Positions 8,142 through 16,027 of a DNA stretch of 64,000 nt are shown here, in pieces; within the stretch, counting starts at the first letter, position 1; each line of letters starts with the position of its first letter. The translations under genes were made by a program, and so were the position numbers. The notes beneath the pieces were generated by a model. The model was given only the letters and a program-made list of their open reading frames with translations, did not search any database and was not told the origin of the DNA. Source of the stretch: Flavonifractor sp. An10 (GTDB lineage: Bacteria; Bacillota; Clostridia; Oscillospirales; Oscillospiraceae); contig NZ_NFMB01000005.1 of assembly GCF_002161215.1 (NCBI RefSeq), positions 1-64,000 of the forward strand. Direction: 5' to 3'.

Positions 8142-8735
8142 ATGTGCGGCAGATACAGCCTGTCCCCCGGGGAGAGCCGGGAGATCATGGACATCCTCCG
8201 GCAGGTGCAGGGGGACTTCAAGACCGGGGAGATCTTCCCCGCCGACCCGGTTCCCGTGCTGATGGAGGCAGGGGAGGAGCTGGCGCCGGAGGTAATGGTG
8301 TGGGGCTATCCGGGGGTGGGCGGCAAGGGCCGCTCCATCATCAACGCCCGCAGCGAGACCGCCCTGGAGCGCCCCATGTTCCGCCAGTCCGTGCTGGCGC
8401 GGCGGTGCGTGATCCCCACCACCGGCTTTTACGAGTGGGGGCCCGCCGGCGGGCAGAAGCGGAAGTACCGCTTCCAGCTCCCCGGCCGGGATCGGGCGCT
8501 CTACCTGGCGGGGCTGTGGAACGACTGCGGCGGGCGGCGGCGGTGTGTGATCCTGACCACGGCCGCCAACCCCTCCATGGCGGGCATCTACGACCGGATG
8601 CCCCTGGTGCTGGAGCGGGAGCGGCTGGCCGAGTGGGTGCACAGCCCCCAGGCCGCCGGGGAGCTGCTCCGCCGGACGCCCCCGGCCCTGGAGCATGTGG
8701 AGGAGGAGCCGCCCCGGCAGCTCTCCCTGTTTTGA
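8142..8735 (+). CDS. SRAP (YedK/HMCES-like) abasic-site protein with clamp-binding tail
   Basis: A 197-residue SOS-response-associated peptidase family protein, which crosslinks its Cys2 to abasic sites in single-stranded DNA. The start is fixed at ATG 8142 because the family needs MCGRY at the N terminus after Met removal; GAGGTGA precedes it. Asn68 and Arg70 (INARSET) and Glu98 (TTGFYEW) match the active site. The usual catalytic His of the HxRMP motif is Tyr150 here (IYDRMP). The last residues are QLSLF, identical to the clamp-binding motif of the neighbouring polymerase. The gene is divergent from that polymerase. Confidence 0.9.
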   Translation: MCGRYSLSPGESREIMDILRQVQGDFKTGEIFPADPVPVLMEAGEELAPEVMVWGYPGVGGKGRSIINARSETALERPMFRQSVLARRCVIPTTGFYEWGPAGGQKRKYRFQLPGRDRALYLAGLWNDCGGRRRCVILTTAANPSMAGIYDRMPLVLERERLAEWVHSPQAAGELLRRTPPALEHVEEEPPRQLSLF

Positions 8736-8784
8736 GAAGGTGCAGGCCGGGCGGCGGCGCCCAGTCAGAAAGGAGATGCCGGCG

Positions 8785-9768
8785 ATGCGCTATCTGGAAT
8801 CCCCGTCCAGAGATCCCTACTTTAATCTGGCCCTGGAGGAGTACGTCTTTGAGCGGATGGACAAAAGCAAGTCCTACTTCCTGCTCTGGCAGAACGACAA
8901 CACCATCGTGGTGGGCAAGTATCAGAACACCGCCGAGGAGATCGACCAGGCCTATGTGGACGCCCACCACATCCGGGTGGCCCGGCGGCTGTCCGGCGGC
9001 GGGGCGGTGTACCACGACAGGGGCAATCTGAATTTCACCTTCATCGTGGATCGGGCCGACGCCCCCGGCCTCAACTTCAAGATCTTTGTCCGGCCGGTGG
9101 TGGAGGCCCTGGCCCGCTTCGGCGTCCACGCGGCGTTCACCGGCCGCAACGACCTGACCATCGACGGGATGAAGTTCTCCGGCAACGCCCAGTATGCCCG
9201 CCGGGGGCGGCTGCTCCACCACGGGTGCATCATGCTGGACTCCAACCTGACCAGCGTGGCCGACGCCCTGCGGGTGAAGGAGGCAAAGTTCGACTCCAAG
9301 GCGGTGAAGTCGGTGCGCAGCCGGGTGACCACCATCAACGCCCACGCCCCCGCGCCCATCTCCATGGAGGACTTCAAACAGGCCCTGACAGAGTGCGCCA
9401 TGGCCAGCGGGGAGCTGGAGCCCTGCACCCTGACGGAGGAGGATCTGGCCGCCATCCGGAAGCTGCGGGACGAGAAGTACGCCACCTGGGCGTGGAACTA
9501 CGGCTTCTCCCCCGCCTACGACATGCGGCGGGAGATGAAGTTCCCGGCGGGGCTGGTCACCGCCCACCTGAGCGCGGAGGGCGGAAAAATCAAGGCCGTC
9601 CGCTTCTACGGGGACTTCTTCGGCAGCGGCGAGCTGGGTGAGCTGGAGGGGGCCATGGTTGGCCTGCCCCTGGACGGACACCTGACGGAGGCCCTGGAGG
9701 CCCTCCGTGTGGGGGACTACATGAGCGGCATCACGGCGGAGGAGCTGAGCCGCCTGCTGCGTGGATAA
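8785..9768 (+). CDS. lplA: Lipoate-protein ligase A
   Basis: A 327-residue ligase that activates free lipoate with ATP and attaches it to lipoyl domains of 2-oxoacid dehydrogenases or GcvH. The family signature RRLSGGGAVYHDRGNLNF occurs near residues 67-84 and the lysine loop GMKFSGNAQ near 130. The C-terminal accessory domain is present (to about residue 325), so the enzyme should complete both half-reactions. The ATG at 8785 has AAAGGAG nine bases upstream; an in-frame ATG at 8776 is too close to it. It follows the SRAP gene by 49 bases and may be co-transcribed. The next operon starts behind its own promoter. Confidence 0.9.
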   Translation: MRYLESPSRDPYFNLALEEYVFERMDKSKSYFLLWQNDNTIVVGKYQNTAEEIDQAYVDAHHIRVARRLSGGGAVYHDRGNLNFTFIVDRADAPGLNFKIFVRPVVEALARFGVHAAFTGRNDLTIDGMKFSGNAQYARRGRLLHHGCIMLDSNLTSVADALRVKEAKFDSKAVKSVRSRVTTINAHAPAPISMEDFKQALTECAMASGELEPCTLTEEDLAAIRKLRDEKYATWAWNYGFSPAYDMRREMKFPAGLVTAHLSAEGGKIKAVRFYGDFFGSGELGELEGAMVGLPLDGHLTEALEALRVGDYMSGITAEELSRLLRG

Positions 9769-9798
9769 AAAAGGCTTTTCTTTTCCGCGCTTTTGTGC

Positions 9799-9804
9799 TA
9801 TACT
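9799..9804 (+). promoter_or_regulatory. -10 box of the thiamine operon promoter
   Basis: TGCTATACT forms an extended -10 about 25 bases before the TPP riboswitch; a convincing -35 is not visible. Confidence 0.45.
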
Positions 9805-9828
9805 CAGGAAAACTGAATGAGAATCGTT

Positions 9829-9913
9829 CGCAGGGGAGCTCTGTAGAAGGGCTGAGAGGGGCGTATGCCCGACCCGACCTGATGTGGATAATGCCAACGT
9901 AGGGACGCGGCGA
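9829..9913 (+). ncRNA. TPP riboswitch (THI element)
   Basis: The conserved blocks of the thiamine pyrophosphate aptamer are all present in order: GGGGAGCTCTGTAGAAGG, GCTGAGAGGG, GACCCGACCTGATGTGG, ATAATGCCAACGTAGGGA. Together with the terminator that follows, it should shut the downstream thi operon off when thiamine pyrophosphate is abundant. Confidence 0.97.
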
Positions 9914-9957
9914 GTGGGAAGCAGCCAGGGCCAGGGGCCCATGGCGTCTGTTTCTGG

Positions 9958-9995
9958 TACTCGGAACGCTCTGCGGGGCGTTCCGAGTTTTTTGT
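9958..9995 (+). terminator. Riboswitch-controlled terminator
   Basis: ACTCGGAACGC (9959-9969) pairs with GCGTTCCGAGT (9978-9988), followed by seven T. It sits between the TPP aptamer and thiD, so it is the expression platform. Confidence 0.92.
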
Positions 9996-10019
9996 CTGCA
10001 AAAAAGAGGAGGCATGTGT

Positions 10020-10820
10020 ATGAAAAAAGTGCTGACCATCGCGGGGAGCGATTCCAGCGGCGGCGCGGGGATCCAGGCGGATCTGAAAACCATGACCTGC
10101 CTGGGGGTGTACGGCATGAGCGCCATCACCGCCCTCACCGCCCAGAACACCACCGGGGTGTCCGGCGTGCTGGAGGCCACCCCGGAGTTTGTGGCCCAGC
10201 AGCTGGACTGCGTGTTCCGGGACATCCGGCCCGACGCGGTGAAGATCGGCATGGTGTCCAGCGCGGACATCATCCGGGCCATTGGGGCCAAGCTGCGGGA
10301 GTACCGGGCGGAGCACATCGTGGTGGATCCGGTGATGGTGGCCACCAGCGGTTCCAGCCTGATGCAGGACAGCGCCCTCACCGCCCTGATGGAGGAGCTG
10401 TTCCCCCTGGCGGAGGTGATCACCCCCAACATCCCCGAGGCGGAGCGGCTGTGCGGCTTCGCCATTGAGGACGAGGACGCCATGCTCCGGGCGGCGGAGG
10501 CCATCGGGAGCACCCTGCCCGGCGGGGTGCTGGTGAAGGGGGGCCACCGGTCGGAGGACGCCGACGACCTGCTGTGGCGGCAGGGGGAGGCCCACTGGTA
10601 CCGGGCTTCCCGGGTGGACAACCCCAACAACCACGGCTCCGGCTGCACCCTGTCCTCTGCCATCGCCTCCTTCCTGGCCCTGGGGGATGACCTGCCCCGG
10701 GCGGTGGGGAGGGCCAAGGCCTACATCACCGCCTGCATGGAGGCCGGGCTGGATCTGGGGGCGGGCAGCGGCCCGCTCAAGCACAACTACGCCATCAAAG
10801 AAGGAGGAAGCGTACAATGA
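10020..10820 (+). CDS. thiD: Hydroxymethylpyrimidine/phosphomethylpyrimidine kinase
   Basis: A 266-residue ribokinase-fold kinase that phosphorylates HMP and HMP-P to HMP-PP for thiamine synthesis. It begins KKVLTIAGSDSSGGAGIQADLKTM, the substrate-binding signature. NNHGSGCTLSSAIAS near residue 203 carries the anion hole and catalytic Cys. GAGGAGG seven bases upstream selects ATG 10020 over ATG 10014. First gene behind the TPP riboswitch; its stop overlaps the next start (ATGA). Because the operon has no thiC, HMP must be imported or recovered from broken thiamine. Confidence 0.95.
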   Translation: MKKVLTIAGSDSSGGAGIQADLKTMTCLGVYGMSAITALTAQNTTGVSGVLEATPEFVAQQLDCVFRDIRPDAVKIGMVSSADIIRAIGAKLREYRAEHIVVDPVMVATSGSSLMQDSALTALMEELFPLAEVITPNIPEAERLCGFAIEDEDAMLRAAEAIGSTLPGGVLVKGGHRSEDADDLLWRQGEAHWYRASRVDNPNNHGSGCTLSSAIASFLALGDDLPRAVGRAKAYITACMEAGLDLGAGSGPLKHNYAIKEGGSVQ

Positions 10821-11113
10821 ACGCAAGTGTTGCCATTCAGGTGCTGCCCAAGGTGATGGAGCAGGAGGACACCCGCCGCATCGTGGACGAGGTGATCTCC
10901 TACCTGGCCTCCACCGGCCTGCACTACGTGGTGGGGCCCTTTGAGACCACCCTGGAGGGGGATCTGGATCAGCTGCTGGACATCGTGAAGGAGTGCTGCC
11001 GCATCTGCGTGTCCCACGGGGAGCCCAGCATGCTGGCCTATGTGAAGATCAGCTACAAGCCCGGCGGGGTGTGGACGATCGACGACAAGACCGGCAAATA
11101 CCAAAATCCGTGA
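10817..11113 (+). CDS. MTH1187/YkoF-type thiamine-binding protein
   Basis: A 98-residue protein of the MTH1187/YkoF-like superfamily (former DUF77), ferredoxin-like folds that bind thiamine or HMP. Typical are the start VAIQVLPKV, the TGLHYVVGPFETTLEGD segment and a C-terminal VKISYKPG strand. It has no signal peptide and so acts in the cytoplasm, perhaps as a carrier or sensor for the pyrimidine (inference). It overlaps thiD by 4 bases and lies in the TPP-controlled operon, which supports the link to thiamine. Confidence 0.8.
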   Translation: MNASVAIQVLPKVMEQEDTRRIVDEVISYLASTGLHYVVGPFETTLEGDLDQLLDIVKECCRICVSHGEPSMLAYVKISYKPGGVWTIDDKTGKYQNP

Positions 11114-11130
11114 AAAAGAAGGAATCTCCC

Positions 11131-11661
11131 ATGAAAACAGCCAATGCCAAAACCATGCGGGCCCAGGGACTTTCGGTGCGCAAGCTGGTGCTTACCGCCA
11201 TGCTGGGCGCCCTGGGCTTCGTCCTGTCCACCTTTGTCTACTTCCCCTCCATGGCCCCCTTCCAGCACTTCTGCAACGTGCTGGGGGCGGTGTTCCTGGG
11301 GCCGTGGTACAACTTCGCCGCCGCCCTGCTCACCGGGCTGCTGCGGATGCTCACCGGCCGCACCATCCAGGCGGTGGTGGGTGCGGTGTTCGGCGCCTTC
11401 CTGTCCGGCCTGCTCTACCAGCTGACGAAGAAGCTGTGGGGCGCCCTGCTGGGGGAGACCATCGGCACCGGCTTTGTCAGCGCCATGGTGGCCTACCCCC
11501 TGATGAAGTTCTTCTACGCCCTGGACGCCCAGTCCCCCTTCTACTACATCCCCTTCTACCTGCCCGCCTCGGTGGTGGGCGGCCTGATGGGCTGCGCCGC
11601 GCTCCTGCTGCTCAAGCGGGCCAGGGTGCTGGATCGGATGCTGGAAGAGCTCAACCGGTGA
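11131..11661 (+). CDS. thiW: ThiW, thiazole-specific ECF-type S component
   Basis: A 176-residue membrane protein with about five to six hydrophobic helices (for example LTAMLGALGFVLSTF and NVLGAVFLGPWYNFAAALLTGLL). It matches ThiW, the predicted hydroxyethylthiazole S component that borrows a shared energy-coupling module from elsewhere in the genome. ATG 11131 is preceded by GAAGGAA. It lies directly before thiM, the kinase for the same thiazole, which fits uptake followed by trapping. No dedicated A/T components adjoin it; the ECF module at 32-35 kb has its own S component. Confidence 0.88.
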   Translation: MKTANAKTMRAQGLSVRKLVLTAMLGALGFVLSTFVYFPSMAPFQHFCNVLGAVFLGPWYNFAAALLTGLLRMLTGRTIQAVVGAVFGAFLSGLLYQLTKKLWGALLGETIGTGFVSAMVAYPLMKFFYALDAQSPFYYIPFYLPASVVGGLMGCAALLLLKRARVLDRMLEELNR

Positions 11662-11670
11662 GGGGCGGAT

Positions 11671-12507
11671 ATGGAACAGCTTGACTTTGCCGCCCGGCTG
11701 CGCTCGGTGCGGGAGCGCGCCCCCCTGGTGCAGTGCATCACCAACTTTGTCACCGTCAACGACTGCGCCAACATCATCCTGGCCGCCGGCGGCTCCCCCA
11801 CCATGTCCCACGACGTGTGGGAGGTGGAGGAGGCGGTGGCCGGCGTCCAGGCCCTGGTGTGCAACCTGGGGGCCATTGGAGATCTGGAGGCCATGCTCCT
11901 GGCCGGAAAGCGGGCCAACGCCCTGGGCATCCCGGTGGTGCTGGATCCGGTGGCCGCCGGGGTCACCGCCCTGCGGCGGGAGGCGGTGGGCCGCCTGCTC
12001 TCAGAGGTGCGCTTTGCCGTCATCCGGGGCAACGCCTCGGAGATCCGGGCCCTGGCCCTGGGCCAGGGGGGCGGCAGCGGGGTGGACGTGGCCGCCGGGG
12101 ACGCGGTCACCGAGGGCACCCTCCCCGCCGCGGCGGAGCTGACCCGCTCCCTGGCCCGCCGCACCGGCGCGGCAATCGCCCTGTCCGGGGCGGTGGACGT
12201 GCTCTCCGACGGGACGCAGGTGCTCTTCCTCCGCAACGGCGTTCCCACCATGGCCCGCATCACGGGCAGCGGCTGTATGCTCACCGCCCTCACCGGGGCC
12301 TTCTGCGGCGCGTCGCCGGAGAATCCCTTCGGGGCGGCGGCCGCCGCCATGGCCGCCCTGGGGGTGGCCGGGGAGCTGGCCGAGGCCCGCCGCCTGCAAA
12401 ACGGCACGGGCAACGCCACCTTCCGCAACGACCTGATCGACGCCGTGTTCAACCTCACGGAAACCCAACTGACACAAGGAGTACGCTATGAAATTTACCA
12501 GGGATGA
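11671..12507 (+). CDS. thiM: Hydroxyethylthiazole kinase
   Basis: A 278-residue kinase that phosphorylates 4-methyl-5-hydroxyethylthiazole for thiamine salvage. Family marks are VQCITNFVTVNDCANI at the thiazole site, PVVLDPVAAG in the middle, and ITGSGCMLTALTGAF with the catalytic Cys near residue 198. It starts ten bases after thiW and its end overlaps thiE by 20 bases, so the three genes are one transcription and probably coupled translation unit. Confidence 0.95.
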   Translation: MEQLDFAARLRSVRERAPLVQCITNFVTVNDCANIILAAGGSPTMSHDVWEVEEAVAGVQALVCNLGAIGDLEAMLLAGKRANALGIPVVLDPVAAGVTALRREAVGRLLSEVRFAVIRGNASEIRALALGQGGGSGVDVAAGDAVTEGTLPAAAELTRSLARRTGAAIALSGAVDVLSDGTQVLFLRNGVPTMARITGSGCMLTALTGAFCGASPENPFGAAAAAMAALGVAGELAEARRLQNGTGNATFRNDLIDAVFNLTETQLTQGVRYEIYQG

Positions 12508-13144
12508 AATCAGAGCCTCCATGCTGCTCTACGCCGTCACCGACCGGGCCTGGCTGGGGGAACGCACCCTCCCCGACGTGGTGGAGGAGGTGCTGGCAAA
12601 CGGTGCCACCTTCCTCCAGGTGCGGGAGAAGGGGATGGAGCACGACGCCTTTCTGGCGGAGGCCAAAATCCTGAAGGAGCAGGCGGCCCGGTACCGCGTG
12701 CCCTTCGTGGTCAACGACTCGGTGGAGGTGGCCCTGGCGTGTGACGCCGACGGGGTTCACGTGGGCCAGTCGGACATCCAGGGCCGGGACATCCGGGCCC
12801 TGATCGGCCCGGACAGGATCCTGGGCATCTCCGCCAACACCGTGGACACCGCCGTTGCCGCCCAAAAAGCGGGGGCGGACTACATCGGCGTGGGGGCGGT
12901 GTTCGGCACCACCACCAAGAAGGACGCCAAGAGCCTGACCGTGGAACAGCTCCGGGCCATCTGTAACGCGGTGGACATCCCGGTGGTTGCCATCGGCGGC
13001 ATCAGCGCGGACAATATCCTGGCGCTCCGGGGCAGCGGCGTGGACGGGGTGGCGGTGGTGTCCGCCATCTTTGCCCAGCCCCACCCGGGCGCGGCAGCGA
13101 AGTGCCTGCGGGCCCTGGCGGAGGAGCTGACGGCCCATGGATAA
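12488..13144 (+). CDS. thiE: Thiamine-phosphate synthase
   Basis: A 218-residue TIM-barrel enzyme joining HMP-PP (from ThiD) and thiazole phosphate (from ThiM) to thiamine monophosphate. Visible marks are FLQVREKGMEHDAF (pyrophosphate-binding Arg/Lys), VNDSVEVALACDADGVHVGQ and GVGAVFGTTTKKDA with PVVAIGGIS at the phosphate end. GGAG six bases before ATG 12488 supports the start, which lies inside the thiM end. The stop overlaps the HAD gene by 8 bases. Confidence 0.95.
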   Translation: MKFTRDEIRASMLLYAVTDRAWLGERTLPDVVEEVLANGATFLQVREKGMEHDAFLAEAKILKEQAARYRVPFVVNDSVEVALACDADGVHVGQSDIQGRDIRALIGPDRILGISANTVDTAVAAQKAGADYIGVGAVFGTTTKKDAKSLTVEQLRAICNAVDIPVVAIGGISADNILALRGSGVDGVAVVSAIFAQPHPGAAAKCLRALAEELTAHG

Positions 13145-13775
13145 GCGGTTCTGCATCTTCGACATGGACGGCACCCTGGTGGACTCCATGCACTACTGGA
13201 AGGGGCTGGGGAGGGACTATCTGGAGTCCCTGGGCATCCGCCCCGACGAGAAGCTGCTGTGGATGGTGAAGGCCATGACCATGCTGGAGGGGGCGGCCTA
13301 TTTCATGGACACCTTCCACATACCCGGCCCGCCCCAGCGCATCGTGGACGAGATGGAGGCCATGATGGAGGAGCACTACCGCCGGGACGTGCCCCTCAAG
13401 CCGGGGGTGAAGGAATATCTGGAGCGCCTGCGGGCGCGGGGCTGCCGCCTGTGCGTTGCCACCGCCACCGCCGAGCCCCTGTCCCACCAGTGCCTCTCCC
13501 GCCTGGGGGTGGATCACCTCTTCGACTTCATCCTCAGCTGCGAGACCCTGGGGGTGAGCAAGAACCGGCCGGACGTGTTCCTGGAGGCGGCCCGCCGCCT
13601 GGGGGCCGCCCCGGGGGAGACCGCCGTCTTTGAGGACGCCCTCTACGCCGCCCGCACCGCCAGGGAGGCGGGCTTCTACACCGTGGCCGTCCCCGAACCG
13701 TCCTATGCCGGGGACTGGCCGGAGCTGTCCGCCCTGGCGGACGAGTGCATCCTGGATTGGAGGAATGCGGTATGA
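13137..13775 (+). CDS. HAD-superfamily phosphatase in the thiamine operon
   Basis: A 212-residue subfamily IA haloacid-dehalogenase-like phosphatase. Motif I is FDMDGTLVDS (residues 7-16), motif II is the Thr in VATATAEP, motif III the Lys in VSKNRPDVF, and motif IV is FEDALYA. The helical cap lies between motifs I and II. Overlaps with thiE (8 bases) and tenA (4 bases) tie it to the pathway. A role in dephosphorylating a thiamine intermediate such as thiamine phosphate or HMP-P is plausible, but substrate specificity cannot be seen. Confidence 0.8.
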   Translation: MDKRFCIFDMDGTLVDSMHYWKGLGRDYLESLGIRPDEKLLWMVKAMTMLEGAAYFMDTFHIPGPPQRIVDEMEAMMEEHYRRDVPLKPGVKEYLERLRARGCRLCVATATAEPLSHQCLSRLGVDHLFDFILSCETLGVSKNRPDVFLEAARRLGAAPGETAVFEDALYAARTAREAGFYTVAVPEPSYAGDWPELSALADECILDWRNAV

Positions 13776-14431
13776 CCGTGACGCAACGTCTTTATGAGGC
13801 CGCCCGCCCGGTGTGGGAGGCCTGCCACAGCCACCCTTTTGTCAAGGGCATCGGGGACGGCACCCTGGAGCTGGAGAAGTTCCGCCACTTTCTGCTCCAG
13901 GACTACCTGTACCTCTTTGACTACGCCCGTGTGTTCGCCTACGGGGTGGTGAAGGCCCGGGATCCGGATCTGATGCGCACATTCGCCGCCAACGTGGACG
14001 CCATCCTGGGGGGCGAGATGAAGGTGCACCGGGCCTACATGGCCCGGCTGGGCATCACGGAGGAGCAGGTGTTCGCCGTGCGTCCCGCCCTGTCCAACCT
14101 GTCCTACACCCACTACATGCTGGCGGCGGCCGCCGCCGGTGGCCCGGCGGAGATCGTGGCGGCCATCCTGGCCTGCTCCTGGAGCTACGCCGAGATCGGC
14201 GCCCGGCTGGCCGCCATCCCCGGGGCGGCGGAGCACCCCTTCTACGGCGAGTGGGTGCAGAGCTACGCCGGAGAGGACTACCAGCAGACCAACGACGCCC
14301 TGGTGGCGCTGATGGACGATCTGGCGGAGGGGTGCACCGAGCCCGCCTACCGGCGGCTGGAGGAGATCTTCGTCACCTGCAGCCGGTATGAGCTGGGCTT
14401 CTGGGACATGGCCTGGAATCTGGAGCGGTAG
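13772..14431 (+). CDS. tenA: Thiaminase II / aminopyrimidine hydrolase
   Basis: A 219-residue TenA protein that hydrolyses degraded thiamine (aminomethyl-HMP) or thiamine to recover HMP. Active-site residues line up with B. subtilis TenA: Asp44 and Tyr47 in LQDYLYL, Cys135 in ACSWSYAEIG, and Glu207 in SRYELGFWDMAW. ATG 13772 overlaps the HAD stop by 4 bases and GGAGG lies upstream. With the ABC transporter that follows it, it completes an import-and-repair route for pyrimidine fragments. Confidence 0.93.
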   Translation: MTVTQRLYEAARPVWEACHSHPFVKGIGDGTLELEKFRHFLLQDYLYLFDYARVFAYGVVKARDPDLMRTFAANVDAILGGEMKVHRAYMARLGITEEQVFAVRPALSNLSYTHYMLAAAAAGGPAEIVAAILACSWSYAEIGARLAAIPGAAEHPFYGEWVQSYAGEDYQQTNDALVALMDDLAEGCTEPAYRRLEEIFVTCSRYELGFWDMAWNLER

Positions 14432-14433
14432 CC

Positions 14434-15195
14434 ATGTCCATCCTGGAATTTGACAAGGTATCCTACCAGTACCCCTCCGAGGACTTTGACATCATCGACG
14501 CTCTCTCCTTCCGGGTGGAGCCGGGCTCCTTCCACTGCATCCTGGGGGTGAGCGGCTGCGGCAAGAGCACCATTTTCCGCCTGATCAACGGCCTGCTGAA
14601 GCCCAAGGCCGGGGAGATCAAGGTGGGCGGCGCGCCCATCGCCGGGCGCAAGCGGTACTGCGGCTATATGCCCCAGAAGGATCTGCTCTTTCCCTGGCGC
14701 ACCGTGGGGGAGAACGTGGCCCTCCCCCTGGAGGTGGCTGGCGGCCTGAGCAAATCCCAGCGGCAGGAGCGGGCCGAGGCCGCCCTGGCGGAGGTGGGGC
14801 TGGCCGGCTGCGCCGGGAAGCTGCCCGGCGAGCTCTCCGGCGGCATGCGGCAGCGGGCGGCCTTTGCCCGCACCATGCTCACCGGCAGCGACCTGCTCCT
14901 GCTGGACGAGCCCTTCTCCGCCCTGGACTTCCTCACCCGCATCTCCATGCAGGAGTGGCTGCTGGACCAGTGGCAGAGGCACCAGAAGACCATCCTGTTC
15001 ATCACCCACGACGTGGAGGAGGCCATTTTCCTCTCCTCCAGCGTGCTGGTGGTGGAGTCCACCCCCATCCGCACCCTGACGGAGCTCCCCATACCCGCCC
15101 CCTTCCCCCGGGAGCGCGCCTGCCTGGGGCGGCCGGAGCTGGTGGAGCTGAAGGAGCGGCTGATTACGCTGCTGAGAAAGCAGGTGAGCCCATGA
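14434..15195 (+). CDS. thiZ: HMP/thiamine-precursor ABC transporter, ATP-binding subunit
   Basis: A 253-residue ABC ATPase of the nitrate/taurine/ThiZ group. Walker A is GVSGCGKST (about 34-42), Q-loop YMPQKDLLFPW, signature LSGGMRQRAAFAR, Walker B LLLLDEPFSALD and H-loop THDVEEA. It starts two bases after tenA and overlaps the permease by 4 bases. The gene symbol is by context: the transporter is inside a TPP-riboswitch operon next to tenA. Confidence 0.85.
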   Translation: MSILEFDKVSYQYPSEDFDIIDALSFRVEPGSFHCILGVSGCGKSTIFRLINGLLKPKAGEIKVGGAPIAGRKRYCGYMPQKDLLFPWRTVGENVALPLEVAGGLSKSQRQERAEAALAEVGLAGCAGKLPGELSGGMRQRAAFARTMLTGSDLLLLDEPFSALDFLTRISMQEWLLDQWQRHQKTILFITHDVEEAIFLSSSVLVVESTPIRTLTELPIPAPFPRERACLGRPELVELKERLITLLRKQVSP

Positions 15196-15947
15196 AAAAA
15201 GCCTGCAAGGCCAATCTGCCCGCCCTGATCTTCCTCTTTGCCCTGCTCCTGCTGTGGCAGGCCGGGGCCACGGAGATGGACGCGGCCTATATCCTGCCCA
15301 CGCCGGTGCAGATTTTACAGCGGCTGTGGGAGCTGCGGGAGCCCCTCTTTCTGGTTCACCTCCCCGCCACCATGACCGTCACCGGCATCGGCCTGGCCAT
15401 CTCCCTGGTGCTGGGCCTGGCCCTGGCGGTGGCCATGGACGCCAGCGGGCTGGTGCGGCGGATGCTCTACCCCCTGGTGGTGGTGTCCCAGACCATCCCC
15501 ACCACCGCCATTGCCCCCCTCTTTGTGCTGTGGTTCGGCTACGGCATCTGGAGCAAGGTGCTGGTGACGGTGCTCATCACCTTCTTCCCCATCACCATCA
15601 CCGTCTACGACGGCCTGCGCGCCGCCAAGGTGGAGATGATCGAGCTGCTCCAGACCTACGGGGCCTCCCAATGGGAGATTTTCAAAAAGATCAAGATCCC
15701 CTGCGCCCTGCCCTACTTCTTCTCCGCCGTCAAGATGGCGGTGCCCATGAGCGTCATCGGCGCGGCCATCGGCGAGTGGCTGGGGGCCAAGAGCGGCCTG
15801 GGGTACTTCTCCCGCCGCATGATGACCCAGCTGGACGGGGCCGGGGTGTTCGCACCCATCGTGCTGCTGGCCGCCGCCGCCATGCTGGCGGTGGGTATCG
15901 TGGCCCTGCTGGAGCGGTATTTCGTCCGCTGGCGGGGGGAGTCGTAA
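15192..15947 (+). CDS. thiX: HMP/thiamine-precursor ABC transporter, permease subunit
   Basis: A 251-residue inner-membrane permease of the SsuC/TauC/ThiX type with about six membrane segments. The cytoplasmic EAA loop reads ELLQTYGASQWEIFKKIKIP near residues 150-170, the site that docks the ATPase. The start overlaps the ATPase stop (ATGA). It presumably carries formylaminopyrimidine or HMP across the membrane with ThiY and ThiZ. Confidence 0.85.
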   Translation: MKKACKANLPALIFLFALLLLWQAGATEMDAAYILPTPVQILQRLWELREPLFLVHLPATMTVTGIGLAISLVLGLALAVAMDASGLVRRMLYPLVVVSQTIPTTAIAPLFVLWFGYGIWSKVLVTVLITFFPITITVYDGLRAAKVEMIELLQTYGASQWEIFKKIKIPCALPYFFSAVKMAVPMSVIGAAIGEWLGAKSGLGYFSRRMMTQLDGAGVFAPIVLLAAAAMLAVGIVALLERYFVRWRGES

Positions 15948-16027
15948 GAACCATGGGCGGCGCGCCGGGTCGTCGCGCCCCACAACAGAAATGGATACGG
16001 AACAGGAAAAGAAAGGAACGATGGAAG

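Noticed and set aside
8341-9942. 533-residue minus-strand frame across SRAP, lplA and the TPP riboswitch
   Set aside because: Runs through two clear genes and an RNA aptamer; composition is typical of an antisense shadow.
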